The notes: generated by a model from the sequence alone, not told the origin. Counted from the first letter of the stretch, positions 7,169-15,309 are shown. The stretch: 15,505 nucleotides of DNA from Palsa-872 sp036844615 (GCA_036844615.1 DAIUFK010000056.1:1-15505), one strand, 5' to 3'. Numbers and translations are program-made.

Positions 7169-8598
7169 TCAGTGCTTCTGCACCATCACCGCCGCCGCCG
7201 CGGCCGCCGCGGCGACGTGACGTGGGTCGGCGCCGTAGTCGAACGGTGAAGTTTCACCTGCGTACTTCTTCGCCTTCTCAACCAGGTCCGGATGGTCTTC
7301 GATGAAGCGCGTGCTCAGATTGCCGGCGCGGAAATCGGCGCTGTCGAGGATGGCGCGGTGATAGCTGATGGTGGTGGTGGGCCCGACGACGACGAACTCG
7401 CGCAGCGCCCGGCTCGCGCGCGCGATGGCCTCAGCGCGATCGCTGCCGTGGACGATCAGCTTCGCGACCAACGAGTCGTAGTTGGGAGGCACTTCGGAAC
7501 CCGGACCGAAGCCCGAGTCGACGCGGACGCCAGGGCCGGCGGGAGCCACCCACCGCGCGATGCGCTTTGGGTTCGGCATGAACTTTCGCAAGGGGTCCTC
7601 CGCGTTGATGCGCATCTCGATGGCGTGGCCCATCCACTTCACCTGCTCCTGCGTGAAGCTCAGCTCCATGCCCGCGGCGATTCGGATCTGCTCCTTGACC
7701 AGGTCGATGCCTGTCACCGCCTCGGTGATCGGATGCTCGACCTGGAGTCTGGCGTTGACCTCCAGGAAGTAGAAGTCGCCATCGCTGAATATGAACTCGA
7801 CAGTTCCAGCGTTGACGTAGCCCGCGGCCCTGGCTGCACGGATCGCCGCCTCGCCCATTGCGTTTCGGATCTCAGGTGTGACCGCCGGCGACGGGGTCTC
7901 CTCCATGATCTTTTGATGGCGGCGCTGGATAGAGCATTCGCGCTCGCCAAGGTGCACCGCATTTCCGTGGCTGTCGCATATGACCTGGATCTCGATGTGG
8001 CGCGGCTTGCGAACGAAGCGCTCCAGGTAGATCGTCCCGTCGCCAAACGCCGAGCGCGCGGCCTGCGCGCTGCTCTCGATAGTGGCAACCAGCTCCGCTT
8101 CCGACTCAACCACTTTCATGCCGATGCCGCCGCCGCCCCCTGAGGGCTTGACCATCACGGGAAAGCCGATCTCCCGCGCAGCGGCGACCGCAGCGGCCGA
8201 GTCCCCAATCGCGCCGCTGCCCGGTGTCACAGGCACGCCGTTGTCGACCGCCATCTGGCGGGCGGCAAGCTTCGAGCTCAGGGCGCGCATCGCCGACGCC
8301 GGCGGCCCGATGAACTTGATTCCTGCGGCCTCACAGGCATCGGGAAATGCTGACTTCTCGGACAGAAAGCCATAACCCGGATGTATCGCCTCGGCGCCGC
8401 AGTCGTGCGCGACCTTGACGATGCGCTCGAGCTGGAGATAGGACTCGCCCGGCGGCGCGCCGCCGATGTGATGAGCCTCGTCCGCATATCGTGTGTGAAT
8501 CGCGTTGCGGTCGGCATCGGAGTAAACCGCGACGGTCGCGATGCCCAGCTCGCGGCACGCGCGCATGACGCGGATGGCGATCTCGCCTCGATTGGCGA
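7169..8598 (-). CDS. accC: Biotin carboxylase (AccC type), probable pyruvate carboxylase subunit A; 5' end lost in assembly gap
   Basis: An ATP-grasp biotin carboxylase that carboxylates protein-bound biotin using ATP and bicarbonate. From the gap edge the frame reads ANRGEIAIRVMRACRELGIATVA in two overlapping pieces (ANRGEIAIRVMRAC, CRELGIATVA), so only about 6-7 N-terminal residues are missing. Other landmarks are EAIHPGYGFLSE, the glycine-rich ATP loop KPSGGGGGIGMKVV, ERECSIQRRHQK and EVNARLQVEHPITE with the catalytic Glu/Asn/Arg cluster. The ~475 visible residues exceed the ~450 of E. coli AccC; the excess is a C-terminal tail with a run of eight alanines. An ATG at 8566 is internal, not the start. 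Lying directly after pycB, it is most likely the biotin carboxylase of a two-subunit pyruvate carboxylase, though it might also serve an acyl-CoA carboxylase. Confidence 0.94.
7190..7213. repeat. GCC/GCG triplet run encoding a poly-alanine tail in AccC
   Basis: The plus strand reads a nearly pure CCG/CGG triplet run, translated in accC as eight consecutive alanines just before the C-terminal VMVQKH. Such runs are prone to slippage and sequencing error, so the accC C-terminus could differ in the real genome. Confidence 0.6.
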
Positions 8599-8698
8599 NN
8601 NNNNNNNNNNNNNNNNNNNNNNNNNNNNNNNNNNNNNNNNNNNNNNNNNNNNNNNNNNNNNNNNNNNNNNNNNNNNNNNNNNNNNNNNNNNNNNNNNN
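8599..8698. other. Assembly gap (100 N)
   Basis: Exactly 100 unknown bases, the usual placeholder for a scaffold join of unknown size. It lies between the last visible codon at the 5' end of accC and the TGA stop of pycB, which is the first triplet after the gap (8699-8701). The start of accC, its ribosome-binding site and any spacer are lost. Confidence 0.98.
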
Positions 8699-10522
8699 TC
8701 ATCCGACCGCTAGAAGTGGCTGACTCGGTGTGACGACCTCGCCCTCCTTGACGTAGACCTCGCGAACCTTGCCGGCCACCGTGGTGACTATGTCGTTCTG
8801 CATCTTCATTGCCTCGAGGACAGCGACCACGTCGCCGAGCTTCACGTCGTCACCCGCTTTCACAGGAAGCCTGACGATGAGGCCCTGCATCGGCGCGATC
8901 ACAGTGCCCTCGCCAGACCGCGGCGAAGCGGGCGCAGCCGCCGGCGTCGACGCCTCCATGCCGCCGGGCATCACCGTCATGCCTGCACCGCTGACCCGGA
9001 CCTTGAAGACCTCGCCCTCGACCTCGACGTCGAACTCGGCGGTCGCGGCGGGAGCCGGCGGCGGGGCCGGCGCGGGCGCCGGCGTTGGAGCGGCGGGCTC
9101 GGGCGCGGGCGGGGCGGAGGCCCGCCGCGGCTTGGCCTCCGGTTCCGGCCCTCGGAGATAGTCGGGCGCAAGCTGTGGGAAGAGCAGGTGGATGAGCACC
9201 GATTCGTCATCGGGCTCATACCCCATCTTCTTCAGCTGCAGACGCGCCGCCCCCACTTGCGGCTCGAGCAGGTCGGCAGGTCGAATCGTGATGGGCTCCT
9301 CGCGACCCAGGACCAGCCTCCGCAGCTCGGGGTCGGCCGGGAACGGCGGGCGCCCATACAGGCCCTGGAGGTAGTCCTTCAGCTCCTGAGTGACCGTGGC
9401 GTAGCGATCGCCGCCGATGACGTTGAACACCGCCTGCGTGGCGATCATCTGCCGGATGGGCGCGACCAGCGGCGGGTAGCCGAGCTCAAGGCGCACGTGG
9501 TTCGCCTCTTCAAGCACCTCCGCGGTGCGGCCGCCGGCGTTGTGCGACTCAAGCTGCCGATGAACGTCCTCCAGCATCAAGCCGGGCATCTGGTAGCGGA
9601 GGATGCTCGCGTCGACGCGATCGGCGACAGGGCTCAGGTTCTCGATGTGCTTGTGCTTGAGCACCTCGACATCGTGCTGGGCGTCCCACATCTTCTCGAG
9701 GTCGAGACCTGTGTCGTACTCGCCTCCCTTGAGCGCGGCCACAACACTCTCGACGGCCGGCTGCGAGGTGCCCCACGCAAGCGGTGACATCGCCACGTCG
9801 AGGACCTCGGCGCCTGCTTCCACCGCCGCCATGTATGCCATCGGGGCCATCCCGCTGGAGCAATGGGAGTGAACGTCGATCGGAACGTTGACGGTTTCCT
9901 TGAGGGCAGTCACGAGCTCCCAGGTCGCCTGGGGGCTGAGCAAGCCTGAGGTGTCCTTGATCACCACCTCGTGGCAGCCCATGTTGACAAGGCCTTTGGC
10001 CAGGGAGCACCACAGCTCTACGTTGTGGGCAGGCGAGATTGCGTAGCTGAGGGCGCCCTGCACCTTCTTCTTCGCTTTCAGAGCGGCTGCGACCGTCGCC
10101 TCCATGTTGCGCAGGTCGTTCAGCGGGTCGAAGATTCGAAAGACATCGACGCCGCACTTGGCGGCGTGCTTCATGAAGAGTTCGACCACGTCGTCCGGGA
10201 AGTTGCGATTGGCAAGTAGGTTCTGACCCCTGATCAGTGCCTGGATCGGGGTGTTCGGCGTCACCTTCGCCAGATTTCGCAGGTACTCCCATGGGTTTTC
10301 GCGTCTGCGGACCTGTACCTCAAAGGTCGCGCCACCGAACGCTTCCATCGCGGTGAAGCCGATCGCATCCATCTTCGCTGCGATCGGAACAATCTCGTCC
10401 CCTCGCAGCTGCCCGCCGAGCAGCGACTGCTGCGCGTCCCTGAAGGTGGTGTCGACAAGGCGCAGCCGAGGGACCTTGCGCCCAACGGTCCCAACGTTGG
10501 GAGCTTCAGGATTTTTAGCCAT
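8699..10522 (-). CDS. pycB: Pyruvate carboxylase subunit B (carboxyltransferase plus biotin carrier), OadA-like
   Basis: A 607-residue protein. An HMGL-like TIM barrel (about 18-285) includes LVDTTFRDAQQSL (22-34), VVIKDTSGLL (186-195, Lys189) and DVHSHCSSGM (216-225, metal-binding His218 and His220). The PYC_OADA conserved domain follows (about 300-455). A Pro/Ala linker (462-495) leads to a biotinyl domain with EAMKM, whose Lys573 is the biotin attachment site. It transfers carboxyl from biotin to pyruvate, giving oxaloacetate. The ATG at 10522-10520 shares one base with the purE stop (TGATG); the frame is open further upstream only because it runs through purE. No OadB/OadG membrane subunit is present in the window, which favours anaplerotic pyruvate carboxylase over a sodium-pumping decarboxylase. 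Confidence 0.92.
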   Translation of the reverse strand: MAKNPEAPNVGTVGRKVPRLRLVDTTFRDAQQSLLGGQLRGDEIVPIAAKMDAIGFTAMEAFGGATFEVQVRRRENPWEYLRNLAKVTPNTPIQALIRGQNLLANRNFPDDVVELFMKHAAKCGVDVFRIFDPLNDLRNMEATVAAALKAKKKVQGALSYAISPAHNVELWCSLAKGLVNMGCHEVVIKDTSGLLSPQATWELVTALKETVNVPIDVHSHCSSGMAPMAYMAAVEAGAEVLDVAMSPLAWGTSQPAVESVVAALKGGEYDTGLDLEKMWDAQHDVEVLKHKHIENLSPVADRVDASILRYQMPGLMLEDVHRQLESHNAGGRTAEVLEEANHVRLELGYPPLVAPIRQMIATQAVFNVIGGDRYATVTQELKDYLQGLYGRPPFPADPELRRLVLGREEPITIRPADLLEPQVGAARLQLKKMGYEPDDESVLIHLLFPQLAPDYLRGPEPEAKPRRASAPPAPEPAAPTPAPAPAPPPAPAATAEFDVEVEGEVFKVRVSGAGMTVMPGGMEASTPAAAPASPRSGEGTVIAPMQGLIVRLPVKAGDDVKLGDVVAVLEAMKMQNDIVTTVAGKVREVYVKEGEVVTPSQPLLAVG

Positions 10523-10983
10523 CACGGTCCGGCCAGCGCCGCGCGTTTCTCCGCATGGCGCGCGGAGATTTCGCTGTCGCCAATGCCGATTATCCGCGCG
10601 GCAAGCCACGCTGCGTTCTTCGCCCCGGCCTCGCCGATGGCGACAGTGGCCACAGGGATCCCGGCAGGCATCTGCACGATGGAGTAGAGAGAATCGACTC
10701 CACCCAGGTGCTGCGTGGGCACTGGCACCCCTATCACTGGAAGGTCGGTCCAGGCGGCGACGACGCCTGGCAGGTGGGCTGCGCCACCTGCTGCCGCGAT
10801 CACGACCTTGAGGCCTCGCTCGCGGGCTGACATCGCCCATTCCATGACGCCGCGCGGGTTGCGGTGCGCCGAGCACACCTTCACCTCATGGGCCAGACCG
10901 AGCTCCTCGAGCACTTTGACGCACGACTCCATCAAAGGCAGGTCTGACTTGGAGCCGAGGATGACGCCGACGACTGGCTGCAA
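10522..10983 (-). CDS. purE: PurE, class I N5-CAIR mutase
   Basis: A 153-residue enzyme that rearranges N5-CAIR to CAIR. Class I motifs are all present: GSKSD (10-14), SAHRNP (38-43), AAGGAAHLPG (64-73) and MPAGIPVATVAIG near residue 105-117. The start is TTG at 10983-10981, chosen because a clear GGAGG lies 8 nt upstream and the N-terminus PVVGVILGSKSD is canonical. The class I form normally needs PurK to make N5-CAIR from AIR and bicarbonate, but no purK is present next to it or elsewhere in the window. It is translationally coupled to pycB downstream and separated from purD upstream by 68 bp. Confidence 0.96.
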   Translation of the reverse strand: MQPVVGVILGSKSDLPLMESCVKVLEELGLAHEVKVCSAHRNPRGVMEWAMSARERGLKVVIAAAGGAAHLPGVVAAWTDLPVIGVPVPTQHLGGVDSLYSIVQMPAGIPVATVAIGEAGAKNAAWLAARIIGIGDSEISARHAEKRAALAGP

Positions 10984-11004
10984 TTAAACCGCCTCCACCG
11001 GACG

Positions 11005-11025
11005 CCGATGAGGGATTGCCATCGG
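11005..11025. other. Small hairpin in the purD-purE spacer
   Basis: CCGATG (11005-11010) and CATCGG (11020-11025) form a perfect 6-bp stem with a 9-nt loop, just upstream of the purE ribosome-binding site (GGAGG at 10996-10992 on the minus strand). It lacks a U-tract, so it is not a terminator. It might affect purE translation or be chance. Confidence 0.3.
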
Positions 11026-11051
11026 ATCTTTCGCCCCCATGTCTCTCGATG

Positions 11052-12329
11052 TCACCCCTCAACGGCCTCCGCAGCAATATCCGAGCGAAAGAAGGCCCCG
11101 GGGAATCGTACCTGCCGGGCCCCGGCCAGTGCCTTGTCACGCGCTTCGCCGACTGTGTCCCCGAGAGCGACAGAGGTCACTACACGGCCGCCGTCGGTAA
11201 CGAGACCCTTCCCCGGCTCGAACTTGGTGCCCGCGTGGAAGATCAGCGCCCCGCGCGGGATCTCGGCAAGGCCCCGGATCTGGACGCCCAGCTTCATCGC
11301 CGCGTCATCCGGGTAGTTCCCCGACGCAACGACTATCGCGACCGAGGCTCGCGGGCTCCAGCGCAGGTCGGGAAAGCTCGCCAGCGTGCCCTTGGATGAC
11401 GCGAGCGCCAGGGCGACGAGGTCCGACTCGAGGCGCGGGAGGACGACCTGGGCCTCCGGGTCGCCGAAGCGTGCATTGAACTCGATGGCGCGGATCCCGG
11501 ATTTCGTGAGCATCAGGCCCGCGTAGAGGACGCCCCGAAACTCGTCGCCGGAGGCGGCGAGCTCGCGCACCGCGGGCCTTAGCACCTTTTCGACCACCTC
11601 TTTGAGGACAGCGTCATCGACGCCCAACGGCGGCGAGTAGGCACCCATGCCGCCGGTGTTCGGCCCCCTGTCTCCATCGTGCGCCCTCTTGAAGTCGCGA
11701 GCCGGGGCCAGCGCCACGACGTCAGTGCCATCGGTGACGCCGAGGACCGAGAGCTCGGGCCCTTCGAGGAGCTCCTCGACAACCACCGTGGCGCCGCTGC
11801 GGCCGAACTTTCCCTGCACCAGCATTGCGTCGATGGCCGCATCTGCCTCGCCGACATTGGTGCATACCACCACACCTTTCCCGCGAGCGAGGCCATCGGC
11901 CTTGACCGCGACGCGCCCTTCGCGCTCGGCTGCCCACGCCTTGGCTTGCTGCGGTTCGGTGAAGACCTCGAAATCCGCGGTGGGGATGCCGGCGCGGACC
12001 ATGAGCTTCTTGGCGAACGACTTGCTCGACTCGATCCTGCCCGCTCCGCGGTTCGGCCCAAAGACGTTGAAGCCCGCGGTGCGAAGGGCGTCGCCTACCC
12101 CGGCGTCGACTGCAGCCTCGGGGCCGAGGATCACCAGGCCGAGGCGCTCGCGCTTGGCGAACTCGACGATCCGCACCACGTCGGCGGCGCCGATGGGGAC
12201 GTTTCGTGCCATCCCGCCGGTTCCTCCATTGCCTGGCGCGCAGTACACGCGCTCCACGAGGTCCGACTGGACGCACTTCCAGACGAGGGCGTGCTCGCGC
12301 GCCCCAGAACCGACGACGAGGACCTTCAC
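11052..12329 (-). CDS. purD: PurD, phosphoribosylamine-glycine ligase (GAR synthetase)
   Basis: A 425-residue ATP-grasp ligase that joins glycine to phosphoribosylamine, the second step of the pathway. The N-terminus KVLVVGSGAREHAL (2-15) is the family hallmark. VKADGLARGKGVVV (142-155) is the ATP-grasp strand-loop, RGPNTGGMGAYSP (221-233) binds substrate, and RFGDPEAQ (287-294) is the family signature near the metal site. The length is normal. The start is GTG at 12329-12327; no good ribosome-binding sequence is visible, but the canonical N-terminus leaves no other choice. It is 92 bp downstream of guaA, with a GC-rich hairpin in that spacer. Confidence 0.96.
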   Translation of the reverse strand: MKVLVVGSGAREHALVWKCVQSDLVERVYCAPGNGGTGGMARNVPIGAADVVRIVEFAKRERLGLVILGPEAAVDAGVGDALRTAGFNVFGPNRGAGRIESSKSFAKKLMVRAGIPTADFEVFTEPQQAKAWAAEREGRVAVKADGLARGKGVVVCTNVGEADAAIDAMLVQGKFGRSGATVVVEELLEGPELSVLGVTDGTDVVALAPARDFKRAHDGDRGPNTGGMGAYSPPLGVDDAVLKEVVEKVLRPAVRELAASGDEFRGVLYAGLMLTKSGIRAIEFNARFGDPEAQVVLPRLESDLVALALASSKGTLASFPDLRWSPRASVAIVVASGNYPDDAAMKLGVQIRGLAEIPRGALIFHAGTKFEPGKGLVTDGGRVVTSVALGDTVGEARDKALAGARQVRFPGAFFRSDIAAEAVEG

Positions 12330-12368
12330 GCTCGAACTATTGCATCACCAGGCTCAACGCAGTACCTA

Positions 12369-12389
12369 CCTCTCCCCGAAGGGGAGAGG
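12369..12389. repeat. Perfect GC-rich palindrome in the guaA-purD spacer
   Basis: CCTCTCCCC-gaa-GGGGAGAGG forms a 9-bp perfect stem with a 3-nt loop, followed on the plus strand by a partial third copy (GGGGAGAGGGG at 12393-12403). On the minus strand, the direction of the operon, no U-tract follows, so it is not a standard terminator. Short palindromes of this CCCTCTCCCC type are common dispersed intergenic repeats in high-GC bacteria. It could tune guaA/purD mRNA stability. Confidence 0.6.
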
Positions 12390-12421
12390 GCTGGGGAGAG
12401 GGGCGTTACTGGCAGGGCGCG

Positions 12422-14038
12422 TTATTCCCACTCGATGGTGCCGGGCGGTTTGCTCGTGATGTCGAAGACGACTCGGTTGACGCCTTTGACCTCGTTCACC
12501 ATCCGGTTGCTGATGCGCGCGAGCACCTCGTATGGGACGCGCGCCCAATCGGCGGTCATGGCGTCCTCGCTCGTCACGACCCGTACGGCCACCACGTTCG
12601 CGTACGTCCTGTAATCGCCCATGACACCGACTGTCTCGAGCGGTGTCAGCACGGCAAACGATTGCCAAACCTGGCGATAGAGGCCGTTGCGCTTGATCTC
12701 GTCGACGACCACCCAATCCGCGTTGCGCAGGATCTCCAGCCTTTCGGCGGTCACCTCGCCGAGACACCTGATCGCAAGGCCAGGGCCCGGGAAAGGCTGG
12801 CGGTAGACCATCTCCTCAGGCATCCCAAGCTCCAAGCCGACCGCCCTCACCTCGTCCTTGAAGAGGTAGCGGAGGGGCTCGATGAGCTGGAAGCGAAGGC
12901 CTGGGGGAAGCCCTCCCACGTTGTGGTGGGTCTTGATCTTCGCCGCCGTCGACGACACGTCGGGGGCGGTGGACTCGATGACGTCGGGATAGAGGGTGCC
13001 CTGGGCGAGGAAGTCGATGTGGCCCAGGCTCTTCGCCTCCGCCTCGAACACGGTGATGAACTCGCGGCCGACGATGCGCCTCTTCTGCTCCGGGTCGATC
13101 ACGCCGCTCAGGGCCTCGAGGAATCGCTCGGTGGCATCGACGTAGCGGATGTTCATGTCGAGGTTGCCGTGCATCACCGCGAGCACACGCTCCGGCTCCT
13201 CCTTGCGCAGCAGCCCGTTGTTGACGAACACGCAGGTGAGCTGATCGCCAACCGCCTGGTGAACCAGCATCGCGGCCACCGCCGAATCCACGCCGCCCGA
13301 GAGAGCGCAGATCACCCTGCCGCCACCGACCTGAGCGCGAATGCTCTCGGTCGCCTCCGCAATGAATGAGCCCGCAGTCCACGAGGCGTCGCAGTGACAG
13401 ATGCCGTACAGGAAGTTGCGCAGAACCTCGCGCCCGCTCGGCGTATGCACCACCTCGGGGTGGAACTGGATGCCGAAGATGCCGCGGCCGTCGGTGAAGG
13501 CGGCGACCGGCGAGTTGCCGCTCGAGGCAAGGGACCTAAAGCCTGGGGGCAGCTCGCTGACGTGGTCGCCGTGGCTCATCCAGACCGGAAGCTCGGTGTT
13601 CAAGCCCTGGAAGAGGCCGTTCGGCTCGCGCACGGCGAGGAGCGCCGGGCCGTACTCGCGAGCGTGACCAGGGTCGACCTTGCCGCCGAGGTGGTGGGCG
13701 ATGAGCTGCATGCCGTAGCAGATGCCAAGGACTGGAATGCCGGCCCGAAGCGCTTCCACGTCGACCTGGGGCGCACCCGGCTCATAGACGCTGGAAGGAC
13801 CGCCGCTCAGGATGAGGCCGGCGGGTTGCCGCTCTTTCAACTCCGCCCATGGCGTCGTCCCCGGGACGAGCTCGCAGTAGACGCTCGCCTCGCGCACGCG
13901 GCGCGCGATGAGCTGGCTGAACTGGGAGCCGAAGTCGAGCACGAGGATCGTCTGCTGGCGCGCTTCGGCCTTCGACTCTTTGCGAGGCCGGGCGGCCGTC
14001 GCTGTCCTGCTCAGGTCAGCCCTTTCCCATGCCGACAT
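12422..14038 (-). CDS. guaA: GuaA, GMP synthase (glutamine-hydrolysing)
   Basis: A 538-residue enzyme that amidates XMP to GMP using glutamine and ATP. The class I amidotransferase domain (about 30-215) has TILVLDFGSQFSQLIARR (30-47), the nucleophile Cys107 in GICYGMQ, and His193/Glu195 in FHPEVVHT. The ATP pyrophosphatase domain carries the PP-loop ALSGGVDSAVAA (245-256), and the C-terminal dimer domain ends with the conserved PPGTIEWE. It is about 20-25 residues longer than usual because the ATG at 14038-14036 adds a charged 29-residue leader before the canonical start. That ATG lies inside the guaB3 3' end (23-nt overlap) and lacks a ribosome-binding sequence, so a downstream non-ATG start is possible. 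Confidence 0.96.
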   Translation of the reverse strand: MSAWERADLSRTATAARPRKESKAEARQQTILVLDFGSQFSQLIARRVREASVYCELVPGTTPWAELKERQPAGLILSGGPSSVYEPGAPQVDVEALRAGIPVLGICYGMQLIAHHLGGKVDPGHAREYGPALLAVREPNGLFQGLNTELPVWMSHGDHVSELPPGFRSLASSGNSPVAAFTDGRGIFGIQFHPEVVHTPSGREVLRNFLYGICHCDASWTAGSFIAEATESIRAQVGGGRVICALSGGVDSAVAAMLVHQAVGDQLTCVFVNNGLLRKEEPERVLAVMHGNLDMNIRYVDATERFLEALSGVIDPEQKRRIVGREFITVFEAEAKSLGHIDFLAQGTLYPDVIESTAPDVSSTAAKIKTHHNVGGLPPGLRFQLIEPLRYLFKDEVRAVGLELGMPEEMVYRQPFPGPGLAIRCLGEVTAERLEILRNADWVVVDEIKRNGLYRQVWQSFAVLTPLETVGVMGDYRTYANVVAVRVVTSEDAMTADWARVPYEVLARISNRMVNEVKGVNRVVFDITSKPPGTIEWE

Positions 14039-15200
14039 GCTGGGCTTGCTGGAAGCTCTTGCCTTCTGAGGTGATCGAGGGGGCTATGACCATCTCGACG
14101 TGCTGGAACTCGGCGATGTTGTTGGCCCCGCAGACTCCGAGCGCGGATCGCAGCGCGCCAGCGAAGTTCTGGCTGCCGTCGTCAACGCGCGCCGGCCCGA
14201 GCAGGATCTCTTTGAGCGTTGCCTTGGTGCCGACGTGGATGCGAGTCCCGCGCGGCAGGTTCGGGTCCGGCGTCGCCATGCCCCAGTTGAAGCCTTTGGA
14301 AGCAGACTCCTCGGCTCCGGCGAGCGGGGTCCCGATCATGACGGCGTCGGCGCCTGACGCGAACGCCTTGCACACGTCGGCCCCGATGCGCATGCCGCCG
14401 TCGGTGATGACTGCCACGCGCCGGCCACCTCTCCTCATGTGCTCGTCACGGGCGGCGGCGACGTCAGCGGTGGCGGTCACCTGGGGCACGCCCACCCCCA
14501 GGACCCCTCGCGTCGTGCAGGCGGCCCCCGGGCCGACGCCGACCAGGATGCCGCCGATGCCCGTCTCCATCAGCTCCAGCGCGGTCTCGTAGTGGACGCA
14601 GTTGCCGACCACCACGGGGATGTCGCAAGCCCTGACGAGCTGCTCGAAAGAGAGCTGGTGATACGACTTGGAGGAGTGGCGGGCGGTGAGCACAGTGCCC
14701 TGCACGACGAGGACGTCCGCGCCCGCCTTCTGCGCAAGCTCGGCTCTCTCTTCGGCGCGAGCGGGGATCGACGAGACTGCACACGGAATGCCGGCGGCCT
14801 TGATCGCGTGGATGCGCTCGGAGATGAGCTTGGGCTTGACGGGCTCGCGGTAAACCTCTTTGAGAAGAGCGTTGATCTGCGCCTTGTCTGCCTCGGCGAT
14901 TCTCTTGATGATCGGGGCCGAATCCTCGTAGCGGGTGTGGACGCCGTCAAGGTTCAGCACCGCAAGGCCGCCGAGCTTGCCCATCGCGATAGCGAACTCG
15001 ACGTCGACGACGCCGTCCATTGCCGAACCCCAGATTGGGATCGGGAGCCTGAGGCGGTCGCCAAGCGAGAAGGTGATGTCAACCTCGTCAGGGTTTAGGG
15101 TCACGCCTCCGGGGACGAGCGCAACCTCATCGAATCCGTAAGCGCGACGGGCGTAGCGCCCGATCCCGATCTCGAGGCCAGACTGCTCCCCTGGAACCAC
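14016..15200 (-). CDS. guaB3: GuaB3-family IMP dehydrogenase-like protein lacking CBS domains
   Basis: A 394-residue IMPDH/GMPR-type TIM barrel. IGIGRYARRAYGFDEVALVP (11-30) is the typical GuaB3 N-terminus. GSAMDGVVD (58-66) replaces the usual SAPMD region, GPGAACTTRGVLG (223-235) holds the catalytic Cys228, and DGGMRIGADVCKAFASGAD (267-285) is the phosphate-binding segment. The CBS pair that interrupts classical GuaB (~490 residues) is absent, as in all GuaB3 proteins. A cyanobacterial GuaB3 has been reported to act as an IMP dehydrogenase; for other lineages the role is less settled. Pairing with guaA supports an IMP-to-XMP role here. The GTG at 15200-15198 is the first usable start in the frame, but an AGGGGAG lies just downstream of it, so the true start may be slightly internal. 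Confidence 0.9.
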   Translation of the reverse strand: MVPGEQSGLEIGIGRYARRAYGFDEVALVPGGVTLNPDEVDITFSLGDRLRLPIPIWGSAMDGVVDVEFAIAMGKLGGLAVLNLDGVHTRYEDSAPIIKRIAEADKAQINALLKEVYREPVKPKLISERIHAIKAAGIPCAVSSIPARAEERAELAQKAGADVLVVQGTVLTARHSSKSYHQLSFEQLVRACDIPVVVGNCVHYETALELMETGIGGILVGVGPGAACTTRGVLGVGVPQVTATADVAAARDEHMRRGGRRVAVITDGGMRIGADVCKAFASGADAVMIGTPLAGAEESASKGFNWGMATPDPNLPRGTRIHVGTKATLKEILLGPARVDDGSQNFAGALRSALGVCGANNIAEFQHVEMVIAPSITSEGKSFQQAQHVGMGKG

Positions 15201-15265
15201 GCCGCGGGTTGCGAGCCGACTCTGATTCAGGGTGTGCTTACTCCAATGGCGGTGGGCTTTTCAAA

Positions 15266-15292
15266 ATTATACGAGAAGCCATGGAGTGACAA
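15266..15292 (-). promoter_or_regulatory. Putative promoter of the guaB3-guaA-purD-purE-pycB-accC-NUDIX operon
   Basis: On the minus strand TTGTCA (15292-15287) and a perfect TATAAT (15271-15266) are separated by 15 bp, shorter than the ideal 17. Transcription would start near 15259 and leave a leader of about 58 nt before the guaB3 GTG. That leader shows no recognisable purine riboswitch. The 305-bp gene-free stretch 15201-15505 holds this promoter, the dyad at 15310-15324 and copy B of the structured repeat. Confidence 0.55.
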
Positions 15293-15309
15293 GGGTTGCA
15301 TGGTGACAA

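Noticed and set aside
7292..8143. 283-codon plus-strand open frame over accC
   Set aside because: Antisense shadow of a well-conserved biotin carboxylase, with no recognisable motifs of its own.
8699..10522. Sodium-pumping oxaloacetate decarboxylase alpha subunit
   Set aside because: The protein is OadA-like, but no OadB or OadG membrane subunit is present and a biotin carboxylase follows, which fits two-subunit pyruvate carboxylase.
8699..10876. pycB frame extended upstream to 10876 (725 codons)
   Set aside because: The extra codons run through purE in another frame and have no carboxyltransferase similarity. The ATG overlapping the purE stop fits the family N-terminus.
15201..15265. Purine or PRPP riboswitch in the guaB3 leader
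   Set aside because: The predicted leader is only about 58 nt and shows none of the conserved junction motifs.
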